From Alistipes sp. (GTDB lineage: Bacteria > Bacteroidota > Bacteroidia > Bacteroidales > Rikenellaceae): DNA of 64,000 bases. The stretch spans positions 62,001 to 126,000 of the forward strand of contig JAFWYM010000044.1 of the NCBI GenBank assembly GCA_017517705.1, written 5' to 3'. Positions within the stretch are counted from its first letter, which is position 1, and every line of letters starts with the position of its first letter. Below, piece by piece: positions 15,902 to 24,883 of the stretch. The position numbers were made by a program, and so were the translations under genes. The notes under the pieces were generated by a model. It saw nothing but the letters and a program-made list of their open reading frames with translations. It was not told where the DNA came from and did not search any database.

Positions 15902-18856
15902 ATGAGTAGATTCTTTACACGAAACATTCTATTATTAATCGTTTTATTCGGGCTTATGGCGTATCCTGCCACAGCCCAGGAGCCTGTTAAGGAGATGGAA
16001 ATAACAGGTACGATCATCAACGAGGATGGTGAGCCTATACCGGGAGCTACGATATTAGTCGAGGGCAACAGCAGTATAGGTGTGGCGACAAATGCAATGG
16101 GCGAGTACAAACTCACCGTACCATCAAACGCTACAATCATAGTCTCATTTCTCGGATATAACGATACGACATTCGATGTAACACCCGAACGTAGCGACTA
16201 CACAACAACGATATATCAGGCGTCGCAGCGTGTGAGCGATGTTGTCATCGTGGGCTATGGCGAGCTTAAGAAGAGCGACCTCACGGGTTCCGTTTCGGTC
16301 ATTGGCGAGCGCAGCTTCTACGACCAGCCCGTGAAGAATGTTGCCGACGTGCTGCAGGGACGTACCGCAGGTGTGGAGGTGACAACAGCGAGCGGTATGC
16401 CGGGAGCAAGTGCGCGCATACGTGTGCGTGGTACAACGTCGATAAATAAGAGTAGCGACCCGTTATATGTCATCGACGGCATAATATCGTCGAGTGGTCT
16501 CGATGGCCTCAACCCGCAGGATATAGCCTCGATGCAGATTCTCAAGGATGCCTCGTCGACAGCCGTATATGGCTCACGTGGTGCCAATGGCGTAGTTCTC
16601 ATCACAACACGCTCGGGACAGAAGGGCACATCGCACATATACTTCGACTCGAAGATCGGAATATCGGAGGTGCGAAAGAACTATAACCTTATGAACGCCT
16701 ACGAGTATGCCTTGGCACTCAACGACATCAAGGGTTCGAATACTATATCGCCCGCCGACCTCGAGCTATATCGCACGGGAGAGAAGGGCATCAACTGGAT
16801 CGACCTCCTCACACGCACGGGCATCACGCAGAACTACAACCTAGGAGCTACGGGTGGTAGCGACAAGATACGCTACATGGTATCGGGAAATGTGCTCGAC
16901 CAGCAGGCCGTGACCATCAAGTCGAAGTATATGCGCTACGGTCTGCGTGCCAACATAGACGCCGACATACGCCCCTGGCTGACAATATCGACGAAGATAA
17001 ACGGCTCGGTGCTACACCAGAAGAACGGAGCACCCAACTGGTTTCACGTGCTCAACTTCTCGCCCACGATGGAGATGAAAGATCCCGAAACAGGCATATA
17101 TAACAACGACCCCTATAACATAGGCACGGGTAACAACCCCTATGGTGTGATGCAGGAGAACTATAGCGACTCGTACAGCTATAACCTCAATGCCAACGCC
17201 ATGCTTCTCTTCCGTATCGCCAAGGGTCTCACCCTCGGAATACAGGGAGGCTACGACTTCGACTACTCGCCATCGTACAGCTTCTCGTCAAGCAAAGTAG
17301 CTCCGGGAGCCAAGAGCTCGATGTCGAACAGCTCGTCACTACACAACTACTGGCAGAATACCAACAACCTGACCTATAGCGGCACGTTTGGTCGCCATAC
17401 GCTCTCGGCAACAGCCGTATGGGAGCTTAGTGGCATGACAAACAGCACGATGGCCATAAGTGGCACGGGGTTGAGCAACGAGAGCGTAGGTTACTGGGAT
17501 GTGAGCAACGCCGCAACACGTAGCCAGTCGAACGGCTACAGCGAGTCGTCGCTCATGTCGGGTATCGTGCGCCTCAACTACGACTACGGCAAGCGTTATT
17601 TCATAACCGCGGCATTCCGTGCCGATGGCTCTTCTAAGTTCCAGAAGGATAACCGCTGGGGCTACTTCCCCTCGGCTGCCGTGGCGTGGGACATCGCCGC
17701 TGAGAGCTTTATGCAGGGTCAGGATGTCGTCAAGCAGCTGAAGCTACGTGCAAGCTATGGCGTCACTGGAAATGAGGGCATCTCGGCATACAACACCCTC
17801 GGTCTGCTCTCAAAGACATCGTACGGCTGGGGTACTACGACCGACTACACGGGCTACTGGGGTAACACCTTCGCCACGCCCGACCTCACGTGGGAGAAGA
17901 CATCGCAGATAGATGTCGGCTTGGACCTCTCGCTCGCGGGCGTGAACATATCGTTCGACTGGTTCCGCAAGGATACCGAGGATCTCCTCTTCCAGAAGCA
18001 GGTGCCCCTATACAACGGTGGTGGCAAGTACTGGGTAAACCAGGGTGCAATCAAGAACGAGGGCTACGAGTTCTCGCTCAACACCTTCGTCATCGACCGC
18101 GCCGTAAAGTGGGAGACAACAGCAAACGTTACATACATAAAAAATGAGGTTGTAGACCTCGCTGGCGACGACTTCCACCTCACGGCAAACTACAGCGACC
18201 TCGGTGGCGAGATGCAGATAATGAAGCCTGGCCACCCCCTGGGCTCCTTCTACGTCTACGACTGGGCGGGCTTCGACGACAATGGCGCCAACCTCTATCG
18301 TAAGGCCGATGGCTCGCTTACGACAGCACCCACAGCTGCCGACCGCATCATACGTGGCTGTGCCTCGCCCAAGTGGATGGTGGGATGGAACAATACCATC
18401 ATCTGGCGCAACCTCTCTATCAACATCTTCTTCAACGGCGCCCTTGATTACGACCGTCTGAATATCAGTCGCTTCACCACAGCATCTATGAGTGGCGTGT
18501 CGCGCTTCATAACACTTCGCGACGCATACTTCCGTGGCTGGGACTATGTCGAGGATAAGAGCCAGGCGCTATATCCGAGCGTCACGAATACGGACAATAA
18601 GAGCTACGCCAACTCTACACTATGGCTGGAGGATGCCTCGTTCATCAAGCTCAAGAACATAAGCATCGCCTACACCATACCACGTCACCTGACACGTGTG
18701 GTGGACATACAGCTCTCGGTGAGTGCTCAGGATGTATTCACGCTGAGCAAGTATAAGGGCATGGACCCCGAGGTATACTCGAGCTACGACGGCATAGACT
18801 ATGGTGCCTATCCCGTGCCACGCACCTTCACCGTAGGTCTTAAACTAACATTCTAA
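15902..18856 (+). CDS. SusC-type TonB-dependent outer-membrane transporter
   Basis: 984 residues from ATG 15902 (a GTG lies 6 bases upstream in frame). Signal peptide to about LMAYPATAQ, then a carboxypeptidase-like domain (ITGTIINEDGEPIPGATILV), a plug domain with LQGRTAGVEVTTASGMPGASARI and the SusC-typical SDPLYVIDGI, and a 22-strand barrel ending in VGLKLTF. With its SusD lipoprotein it takes up oligosaccharides or peptides through a TonB-driven lid mechanism. SusD follows after 13 bases. No glycoside hydrolase or sensor is directly linked, so the substrate is open; the alkaline phosphatase upstream is the only nearby enzyme on this strand. Confidence 0.95.
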   Translation: MSRFFTRNILLLIVLFGLMAYPATAQEPVKEMEITGTIINEDGEPIPGATILVEGNSSIGVATNAMGEYKLTVPSNATIIVSFLGYNDTTFDVTPERSDYTTTIYQASQRVSDVVIVGYGELKKSDLTGSVSVIGERSFYDQPVKNVADVLQGRTAGVEVTTASGMPGASARIRVRGTTSINKSSDPLYVIDGIISSSGLDGLNPQDIASMQILKDASSTAVYGSRGANGVVLITTRSGQKGTSHIYFDSKIGISEVRKNYNLMNAYEYALALNDIKGSNTISPADLELYRTGEKGINWIDLLTRTGITQNYNLGATGGSDKIRYMVSGNVLDQQAVTIKSKYMRYGLRANIDADIRPWLTISTKINGSVLHQKNGAPNWFHVLNFSPTMEMKDPETGIYNNDPYNIGTGNNPYGVMQENYSDSYSYNLNANAMLLFRIAKGLTLGIQGGYDFDYSPSYSFSSSKVAPGAKSSMSNSSSLHNYWQNTNNLTYSGTFGRHTLSATAVWELSGMTNSTMAISGTGLSNESVGYWDVSNAATRSQSNGYSESSLMSGIVRLNYDYGKRYFITAAFRADGSSKFQKDNRWGYFPSAAVAWDIAAESFMQGQDVVKQLKLRASYGVTGNEGISAYNTLGLLSKTSYGWGTTTDYTGYWGNTFATPDLTWEKTSQIDVGLDLSLAGVNISFDWFRKDTEDLLFQKQVPLYNGGGKYWVNQGAIKNEGYEFSLNTFVIDRAVKWETTANVTYIKNEVVDLAGDDFHLTANYSDLGGEMQIMKPGHPLGSFYVYDWAGFDDNGANLYRKADGSLTTAPTAADRIIRGCASPKWMVGWNNTIIWRNLSINIFFNGALDYDRLNISRFTTASMSGVSRFITLRDAYFRGWDYVEDKSQALYPSVTNTDNKSYANSTLWLEDASFIKLKNISIAYTIPRHLTRVVDIQLSVSAQDVFTLSKYKGMDPEVYSSYDGIDYGAYPVPRTFTVGLKLTF

Positions 18857-18869
18857 CACGTACGACAAT

Positions 18870-20465
18870 ATGAAATACAAAATACTGATATTCACACTAC
18901 TAAGCGCGACATTATTCAGCTCGTGCGTAGATTTCTTGGACGAGGATGCCAAAGGTAAGCTCCCGAGTGACGGGTTCTTCACCACGAAGAACGACATTGC
19001 AGCATCGCTCAATGCGCTCTACTCGGTGGTGGCTACATCGCAGTATGCCAACCACTACATAGGCACCAACTTCCTCTCGGGCGACGACATATCGACACAT
19101 CCGGCAAGTAACAAGCAGCCTCTGCGCGAACACGACCAATACAGCGTGACGGATAATAATTCGTGGATGGTGAACCTCTGGGAGCAACGCTACAAGGTTA
19201 TCAAGGCCGCTAACTTCATCATCAACAACGCCTCACGTACACCCGATGTTAGCGAGGCGGAGATTACCGAGGCTATCGCCCAGGCTCACTTCTGGCGTGC
19301 ATACTCGTACTTCTACCTCGTGACAACATGGGGTGAGGTGCCCGTGATGCTCGACGAGAAGATCGACTACAACGCACCTCTTGAGAGCGTCGAGGATATA
19401 TACACCTTGATACTCAGCGACCTTGAGATTGCCGAGCAGGGGTGTCCCGACAACTACACCAAGGCTCCGCAGGTGCTCAACGGCATGAACGTGGCCGTAA
19501 GTCGTGGTGCGGTGAAGGCTACGATGGCCTACGTCTACATGTGCATGGCGGGCTGGCCACTGAATAAGGGCGTTGAGTACTACGACCTTGCGGCACAGAA
19601 GGCCGAGGAGGTTATCGACCTCAGCGAGAACAAGACATACTACTATCGCCTCTTGGATAACTATGCCGACGTCTACTCGCAGGCATACACACAAAAGAAT
19701 CCCGAGATTATCCTTGGCATATACTACAACCGCGACCGCACATCGCAGATGATGCCCCTCACGGACTTCCTCCTCGACATGAAGCAGTCGGGCTGGGGCG
19801 ACACCAATGGCGAGATAAAGTTCTGGAAGGAGTTTCCCGAGGGCCCACGCAAGGATGCTACGTACTTCCCCAAGATTATGCTTGCTGATGGTGAGCTTCA
19901 CGATTGGTGGTACGACACTGAGCCCGCATCACGTGAGGTTGTAGCCCCCGTGTTTATGAAGTCAGCAGAGGCCGCAGGTGGTGTTGATGAGTTCGACTAC
20001 ACGATCCCCTCTCCGGGCCCGCAGTATGGTCAAAAGACGGGTCAGGTGATACGCCTCGCGGAGGTATACTGCTGGTATGCCGAAGCTACGGGACGTGCCG
20101 GCAGGGTGACCGAGAAGGCTGTAGATGTGCTTAACCGCGTGCGCAATCGCGCCGATGGCAAGCAGACAAACCTCTACACCACAGCTATGAGTGCCGAGGA
20201 GCTCGCCGAGGCGGCATACAACGAGCATGGCTGGGAGATAGCGGGATACTACTGGTGTGGCTTCGCCTCGCGCTCGCGCGACATGTTCCGCATGTATCGA
20301 CTGAAAGATCACTTCGAGTACCGCAAGGAGAACCCTATGATCGAGGTAGCCCCCGGCATTTACCGCAACGAGGCTGTAAAGGTTACGGGCACGTGGGACG
20401 ACTCTAAGATGTACTGCCCCTACCCCAATACGGATGTGATACTAAACCCCGGGTTGAAGAGGTAG
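18870..20465 (+). CDS. SusD/RagB-family surface nutrient-binding lipoprotein
   Basis: 531 residues. Lipobox LFSSC followed by VDFLDEDAKGKLPSDGFF, the classic SusD start. TPR-like helices carry the conserved IAQAHFWRAYSYFYLVTTWGEVPV and the C-terminal VYCWYAEATGRAG plus VLNRVRNRA. It caps the SusC barrel and binds the ligand on the cell surface. Its last 24 bases overlap the end of a small minus-strand gene. Confidence 0.95.
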   Translation: MKYKILIFTLLSATLFSSCVDFLDEDAKGKLPSDGFFTTKNDIAASLNALYSVVATSQYANHYIGTNFLSGDDISTHPASNKQPLREHDQYSVTDNNSWMVNLWEQRYKVIKAANFIINNASRTPDVSEAEITEAIAQAHFWRAYSYFYLVTTWGEVPVMLDEKIDYNAPLESVEDIYTLILSDLEIAEQGCPDNYTKAPQVLNGMNVAVSRGAVKATMAYVYMCMAGWPLNKGVEYYDLAAQKAEEVIDLSENKTYYYRLLDNYADVYSQAYTQKNPEIILGIYYNRDRTSQMMPLTDFLLDMKQSGWGDTNGEIKFWKEFPEGPRKDATYFPKIMLADGELHDWWYDTEPASREVVAPVFMKSAEAAGGVDEFDYTIPSPGPQYGQKTGQVIRLAEVYCWYAEATGRAGRVTEKAVDVLNRVRNRADGKQTNLYTTAMSAEELAEAAYNEHGWEIAGYYWCGFASRSRDMFRMYRLKDHFEYRKENPMIEVAPGIYRNEAVKVTGTWDDSKMYCPYPNTDVILNPGLKR

Positions 20466-20639
20466 ACTATCCGGGAGTTCGATAATTTCAGACTCCAAGG
20501 CGGGTGTTGCAAGAGCGACATCCGCCTTTGTTCTCTCCTCAAAGCACATCGAGCGATAGTTGCCACGGTTAAGGATTGCACAAACCACGACAGCAAGTAT
20601 GGCCATGGCACACAGCGTGCCGAATAATCTGTTTATCAT
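20442..20639 (-). CDS. Small single-pass membrane protein coupled to the processing protease
   Basis: 65 residues. One hydrophobic helix near the start (GTLCAMAILAVVVCAI), then a polar tail of about 45 residues. Its ATG overlaps the stop of the upstream protease in an ATGA arrangement, which implies translational coupling. Its 3' end overlaps the susD end on the other strand. I do not recognise the family; the coupling makes a role with the protease plausible but that is inference. A chance reading frame is the alternative. Confidence 0.5.
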   Translation of the reverse strand: MINRLFGTLCAMAILAVVVCAILNRGNYRSMCFEERTKADVALATPALESEIIELPDSLPLQPGV

Positions 20640-22357
20640 TTTTTGCTCTTCTTATTCAGTTCCTTACGCAACTCCTTGACAGCACGCTGCATAGCATCGT
20701 CGATGGCATAGATGTTATAGTAGAAGCCCGACTCGTCATCGAGGGCATTGCGACCGATATATGCGCGTATCTGTGCCTCGATAATCTTACGCGAGAGCTT
20801 CAGCCCCTCATCGTCGCGCTCGACACCATTACGCTCAGCGTACTTGACGAACTCCTCGACAAGGTTCTCCGACCGTAGCAGCGCATCGAGTTCCTCGAGC
20901 GACGTGATCGTATCCATCTGCTTACGATGGCGGTCGGTAAACTCCATAGTATAGCGATACAAGACATTTGTATTCCACGCCTCGTGGTAGTAGTCGGACA
21001 TGCCGAGCGTATCAAGCGGGATAAATATATCGGGCATTATGCCACCACCGCCATAGACGGTACGCCCCGCGGGGGTCTTGAACTTCATCGTATCGTCGAA
21101 GTGTATTGAGTCGGCCGAGAAAAACTCGCTATGGTTGTAGCGGTTGATGATATCCATGTGGTAGGACATCTCGTCGCCATGGGTATAGGGCTTCTGTATC
21201 GAGCGCCCCGTGGGGGTATAGTAGCGTGCTACGGTGAGACGCATCGCCGAGCCATCGTTGAAGGGTATCTGCGCCTGCACCAGACCCTTACCAAAGGTGC
21301 GACGTCCCAACACAAGACCTCGATCGTTATCCTGGATGGCACCCGCCAATATCTCGCTGGACGAGGCACTCGTCTCGTCGACAAGGATGGCCAGAGCCAG
21401 ATCCTGATAGCCACCACGCCCCGTGCTAAACTCCTTGATGCGCTCACCATATCGATCCTCCGTGTAGACAATAAGCCTATTGGCCGGGAGAAACTCGTTG
21501 GCCATAGGTATCACCTGATCGAGGAAGCCGCCACCATTGCCACGAAGGTCAATGATAACGCCACGCATACCCTCGGCCGCAAGTTTATCCAACGACTTGC
21601 GCATCTCGGCATACGACGTGCGCGAGAACTGTGAGAGACGTATAAAGCCTATCTTGGCGTCATCATCGAGCATAAATGCCGTCTCTACGCTATGGAGCTC
21701 GATAGCGTCACGTGTAACCTCTATCTCTACAAGATTGTCGATACGTGTACGCTGCACCGAGAGCTTCACCTTCGTACCTCGGGGGCCACGCATAAGGCGC
21801 ACCATCGAGTCTTGCGGTATCTTCTGCCCCGCGACATTGAGGCCGTCGATGCGTAGCACGCGGTCTCCGGGTCTCACTCCCGCCTTGTCCGAGGGGCCCT
21901 GAGGGATGACACTAAGGACGGTGATCGTGTCGGTCATAGCATTGAATACGATGCCTATGCCGTCGAACTCGCCCTCGAGCGACTCGTTCACCTTGTCGAA
22001 CATCTTTGCAGGTATATACTCCGAGTGTGGATCGAGCTCAGCAAGGAGCGCCGGGATAGCCTTCTCGTATATGGTGTCGAGGTCAATGTTATCGACGTAG
22101 TTGCCACGTATGGCCATTATCGTCTGCATCATCTTGTCGCTACCGGCCATATATTGCTGCACGGCAGCCACCTCACGCTCGAAGTCATCCATCTCCGCCT
22201 GGCTACTCTCCACACGCCCCGACATCTGCTCGAGGATGTCGTACGTGTGCTTACGCTCAACGCCGCGTCCAATGGTAACACCTATCCATACGGATACGGC
22301 AACAGATGCTACGATAAGTAGCACCGTCCATATACCTGTCAATCTACTCTTATCCAT
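20636..22357 (-). CDS. S41 family C-terminal processing peptidase
   Basis: 573 residues. An uncleaved N-terminal anchor (IWTVLLIVASVAVSVWIG) is followed by a PDZ domain around EGEFDGIGIVFNAM to GPSDKAGVRPGDRVLRIDG, then the S41 core: GVIIDLRGNGGGFLDQ, the serine region DETSASSSEILAGA and the lysine in RTFGKGLVQ. It resembles CtpA-type proteases that trim or degrade envelope proteins with a Ser-Lys dyad. The C-terminal 100 residues are helical. The small membrane protein follows on the same transcript. Confidence 0.93.
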   Translation of the reverse strand: MDKSRLTGIWTVLLIVASVAVSVWIGVTIGRGVERKHTYDILEQMSGRVESSQAEMDDFEREVAAVQQYMAGSDKMMQTIMAIRGNYVDNIDLDTIYEKAIPALLAELDPHSEYIPAKMFDKVNESLEGEFDGIGIVFNAMTDTITVLSVIPQGPSDKAGVRPGDRVLRIDGLNVAGQKIPQDSMVRLMRGPRGTKVKLSVQRTRIDNLVEIEVTRDAIELHSVETAFMLDDDAKIGFIRLSQFSRTSYAEMRKSLDKLAAEGMRGVIIDLRGNGGGFLDQVIPMANEFLPANRLIVYTEDRYGERIKEFSTGRGGYQDLALAILVDETSASSSEILAGAIQDNDRGLVLGRRTFGKGLVQAQIPFNDGSAMRLTVARYYTPTGRSIQKPYTHGDEMSYHMDIINRYNHSEFFSADSIHFDDTMKFKTPAGRTVYGGGGIMPDIFIPLDTLGMSDYYHEAWNTNVLYRYTMEFTDRHRKQMDTITSLEELDALLRSENLVEEFVKYAERNGVERDDEGLKLSRKIIEAQIRAYIGRNALDDESGFYYNIYAIDDAMQRAVKELRKELNKKSKK

Positions 22358-22505
22358 ATCGTATCAAACGCCACAAGGGGTGGAATATTGCCTTTTTTAT
22401 TAGTATTTTCTATTGGGTCTATGGGTTAATATGCGTTAATGTATTTTTACAAGATAGAACATACCCCCGAGCATACTGCCCATTGACAGCATATTTCGAG
22501 GCGAT

Positions 22506-22546
22506 GGGAATGTCTAAAAAGTAAGTTTGTCATCCCGTTTTGTTAG
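22506..22546 (+). repeat. Module 1 hairpin repeat, copy A (imperfect stem)
   Basis: GGGAATGTCTAAAAAGTAA is followed by an imperfect right arm and CCCGTTTTGTTAG. It shares the loop CTAAAAAGTAA with copies at 44536 and 52065 (opposite strand), and shares the tail CGTTTTGTTAG with the 44536 copy. The stem has mismatches here, so it may have decayed. Confidence 0.65.
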
Positions 22547-22666
22547 GAGGTTGAATAAAAAGATGTAGTTTTAGGCTTGCGAAGCCCGAAAAAGCGCAGT
22601 TTACTTGGCGTAAATGAGCATTTTGAGGGCGAGCATAACGACAAAATACACTTTTTATTCAGCCTC
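22547..22666 (+). repeat. Module 2 stem-loop repeat, copy A
   Basis: A 16-base arm (22547-22562) pairs with 22651-22666 with one G-T pair. The 88-base interior (22563-22650) matches the reverse strand of 51954-52041 at 82 of 88 positions by my alignment. The interior holds smaller hairpins such as GGCTT-GCG-AAGCC and TTTAC/GTAAA. It does not encode a protein of note. Confidence 0.8.
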
Positions 22667-22714
22667 ATTGACGAGATAATTCGTTAGCGGCAGCAGATGC
22701 TGCCTTTTCACAAC
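22666..22714 (+). repeat. Module 3 repeat, copy A
   Basis: 49 bases, identical but for one base to 53168-53216. It contains the palindrome GCAGCAGATGCTGC. It ends 4 bases before the stop codon of the DUF3078 gene. Confidence 0.8.
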
Positions 22715-22717
22715 AAA

Positions 22718-23791
22718 TTACTTGTTTTTGAATGTGTAGGTAAGACCCACAGACAACATTGACGACACCTGCAGTTGATGCCACTCCTGCTTGTTGTAGT
22801 ATAGCTGGAAATATATCTGGGTAGAGATATACTTTGTAGCCTTGATGTCGATGGTATTCTCCCAACGGATGGTGGGCACCACATGCTCATATTTAGCCTT
22901 AGCCTCGGTAGGCTTGAACTTAGCCTTCGACGATATGTCGGTAATCCAGCCGTAGAAAGAGTAGGCCGTAGTACGATAGCGCAACCAGCCATTCTTACCC
23001 CACGTCTTGTCGAAGTCGAGCTGCACAGAGAGACCACCCTCGTACTTTGAGCGACCAACAGTTACGCCATAGTCCTTAGAGGTAGAGAGGTCGTGGCGGT
23101 AGGTGGCGCTCATGGCTATAGGCGCGAGGTTGACCTTCAGAGGGAACTTCTCCGAGGGGAGCACATAGGTAAAACCGACAGAGGCATCGAAGTAGCCGGG
23201 GGTCATAAAGTTAGAGACACGAGAGCCACCCTTCTGCTTGTCGCCACGAGCCTCATAGCCCGGAGCAAACTGCGTACGGAACTTGACATTGGCACCATAC
23301 GTCCAGTTCTTGACCATCGCCCACTGCGGTGCTGTTGCGAGCACTACCTCGTCGACATTCTTGAACCACACGCCACGTGTGCCACCATAGTCCGCACCAA
23401 GGTCGGTCTTCATATTGTTGTAGCCAAATTTTGCCGAGGCGCTATTTGTGAGGGTGAAGCGCCCCTTCTTGAAGGTGTGCAGGAAGTTGATGTTGGCAAG
23501 GATGGTGATGGCGTTGTCGCCCGATGCCTGCCACGACTTGCTATAGGCCGTAAGTGAGCCGTGAAGGTTTGCCGAGAAGTCTACGAGGTTGCGCTCCTTG
23601 CGTATCGCACGACGCTCAGCACGATAGTTGGCCTCCGAGAAGTAGTCGGCCTCAACCTCCTTGCTCTTCATCTCGTTGTCAAACTCACGCTTATGATCGA
23701 CGGCAGGAACCTCGTCGACAGATACCTGAGCATAAGCATCACCTGCAAATGCCATAATGGCAATAGCGAAAAGTGTGGTAAATCTCTTCAT
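22718..23791 (-). CDS. DUF3078 outer-membrane beta-barrel protein
   Basis: 357 residues with a Sec signal peptide (FAIAIMAFAGDAYAQ). The mature part begins with a charged stretch, then amphipathic strands (NLVDFSANLHGSLTAYSKSW, ITILANINFLHTFKKGRFTLTNSASAKFG) and ends SVGLTYTFKNK, typical of an outer-membrane barrel. DUF3078 proteins are conserved in Bacteroidota and of unknown function. The gene is followed by the repeat cluster and diverges from nfo. Confidence 0.85.
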   Translation of the reverse strand: MKRFTTLFAIAIMAFAGDAYAQVSVDEVPAVDHKREFDNEMKSKEVEADYFSEANYRAERRAIRKERNLVDFSANLHGSLTAYSKSWQASGDNAITILANINFLHTFKKGRFTLTNSASAKFGYNNMKTDLGADYGGTRGVWFKNVDEVVLATAPQWAMVKNWTYGANVKFRTQFAPGYEARGDKQKGGSRVSNFMTPGYFDASVGFTYVLPSEKFPLKVNLAPIAMSATYRHDLSTSKDYGVTVGRSKYEGGLSVQLDFDKTWGKNGWLRYRTTAYSFYGWITDISSKAKFKPTEAKAKYEHVVPTIRWENTIDIKATKYISTQIYFQLYYNKQEWHQLQVSSMLSVGLTYTFKNK

Positions 23792-23845
23792 AGTATCAAT
23801 GTTGGATTATTAGTGTTTGTTATATATCAATAGGTATTTACAATG

Positions 23846-23853
23846 CAAATGTA
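23846..23853 (-). promoter_or_regulatory. -7 box for the DUF3078 gene
   Basis: TACATTTG on the minus strand fits TAnnTTTG, about 55 bases before the ATG. No clear -33 box. Confidence 0.5.
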
Positions 23854-23876
23854 CAAATATTTTATTAAATTTTCGT

Positions 23877-23884
23877 TATCTTTG
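23877..23884 (+). promoter_or_regulatory. -7 box for nfo-GH53-mntP
   Basis: TATCTTTG on the plus strand. The leader to the nfo ATG would be about 120 bases. The ATG is preceded by AAGGAGA (23996-24002), a Shine-Dalgarno-like sequence, which is uncommon in Bacteroidota. Confidence 0.55.
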
Positions 23885-24010
23885 CCATCATAATGATGGA
23901 ATTATTTACAGCATAAGCCCTACTACAACCATCGTCTCGCTCGAGAGACGAAAGGATGAAGGGCGAAGGGGCTGGATATTTATTAATGTAATATTAAGGA
24001 GATATAGCGT

Positions 24011-24856
24011 ATGAAATATATAGGAGCGCACGTAAGTGCATCGGGTGGCGTGGAGAACGCCATAAGAAATGCTAAGGAGATAGGGGCTACGGCATTTGCC
24101 CTCTTCACGAAGAATCAGCGTCAGTGGTTGGCACCGGCACTCACCGACAGTCAAGTGGAGACATTCAAGGTGGCGATGGCCGAGGCGGGATATAGTGCTG
24201 CACAGGTGCTACCCCACGACAGCTACCTCATAAACCTCGGACACCCCGACAGCGACGGCTTGGAGAAGTCGCGCGAGTCGTTCTTCGAGGAGATGGCACG
24301 CTGCGAGCGCCTCGGCCTCGACAGACTTAACTTTCACCCCGGCAGTCACCTTAAGCGCATCGACGAGCGTGGCTCGCTCGACCGCATTGCTGAGTCGATA
24401 AATATGGCGCTGGAGCGCACCTCGGGTGTGACAGCCGTATTGGAGAATACTGCAGGCCAGGGTTCGAACCTCGGCTTTAGCTTCTACCAGCTCGCACACA
24501 TCATCGACCGTGTGGAGGATAAGAGTCGCGTAGGTGTGTGCATAGATACCTGCCACGCCTTTGCTGCGGGCTACGACCTGCGCACAAAGGAGGCGTGCGA
24601 TGCCACCTTCGCAGAGTTCGACAGCATCGTGGGCTTTAAGTATCTCCGCGGTATGCACCTAAACGACGCTATGCGCCCCTTAGGGAGCCGTATAGACCGC
24701 CACTCGCCCCTCGGTGATGGCGAGATAGGCTGGGAGTGCTTCCGATATATAGCCCAAGACCCCCGCTTCGACAACATACCCCTCATCCTCGAGACCCCCG
24801 ACGAGACACGCTGGGCAGAGGAGATAGCCAAACTCAAGAGCTTCGCAGGAGTATGA
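24011..24856 (+). CDS. nfo: Deoxyribonuclease IV (AP endonuclease)
   Basis: 281 residues, normal length. TIM-barrel family signatures: [15 protein letters not shown] at the start, [40 protein letters not shown], and [26 protein letters not shown]. These hold the His, Glu and Asp ligands of the three-zinc site. It cuts DNA 5' to abasic sites in base excision repair. GH53 starts 27 bases later, so the two may share a transcript although their functions are unrelated. Confidence 0.97.
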   Translation: MKYIGAHVSASGGVENAIRNAKEIGATAFALFTKNQRQWLAPALTDSQVETFKVAMAEAGYSAAQVLPHDSYLINLGHPDSDGLEKSRESFFEEMARCERLGLDRLNFHPGSHLKRIDERGSLDRIAESINMALERTSGVTAVLENTAGQGSNLGFSFYQLAHIIDRVEDKSRVGVCIDTCHAFAAGYDLRTKEACDATFAEFDSIVGFKYLRGMHLNDAMRPLGSRIDRHSPLGDGEIGWECFRYIAQDPRFDNIPLILETPDETRWAEEIAKLKSFAGV

Positions 24857-24883
24857 CGTAAGAGGCTAACACATAAAAACGAT

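Larger units (their letters stand above)
22481..22672 (+). mobile_element. Candidate small insertion between CATTGAC direct repeats
   Basis: CATTGAC occurs at 22481-22487 and again at 22666-22672, with 178 bases between that hold modules 1 and 2. At 53161-53216 the same flanking sequence (TACTGCC, CATTGAC, then GAGATAATTCG and on) is present uninterrupted with a single CATTGAC. This is the pattern of an insertion with a 7-base target duplication. No transposase gene and no clear terminal inverted repeats are seen. Confidence 0.45.
22358..22717. other. 360-base intergenic region holding a repeat cluster
   Basis: No gene is seen. The first 120 bases upstream of the protease gene hold no clear promoter. 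The rest is occupied by repeat modules 1, 2 and 3 (listed separately), which run up to the stop codon of the DUF3078 gene. Confidence 0.8.
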
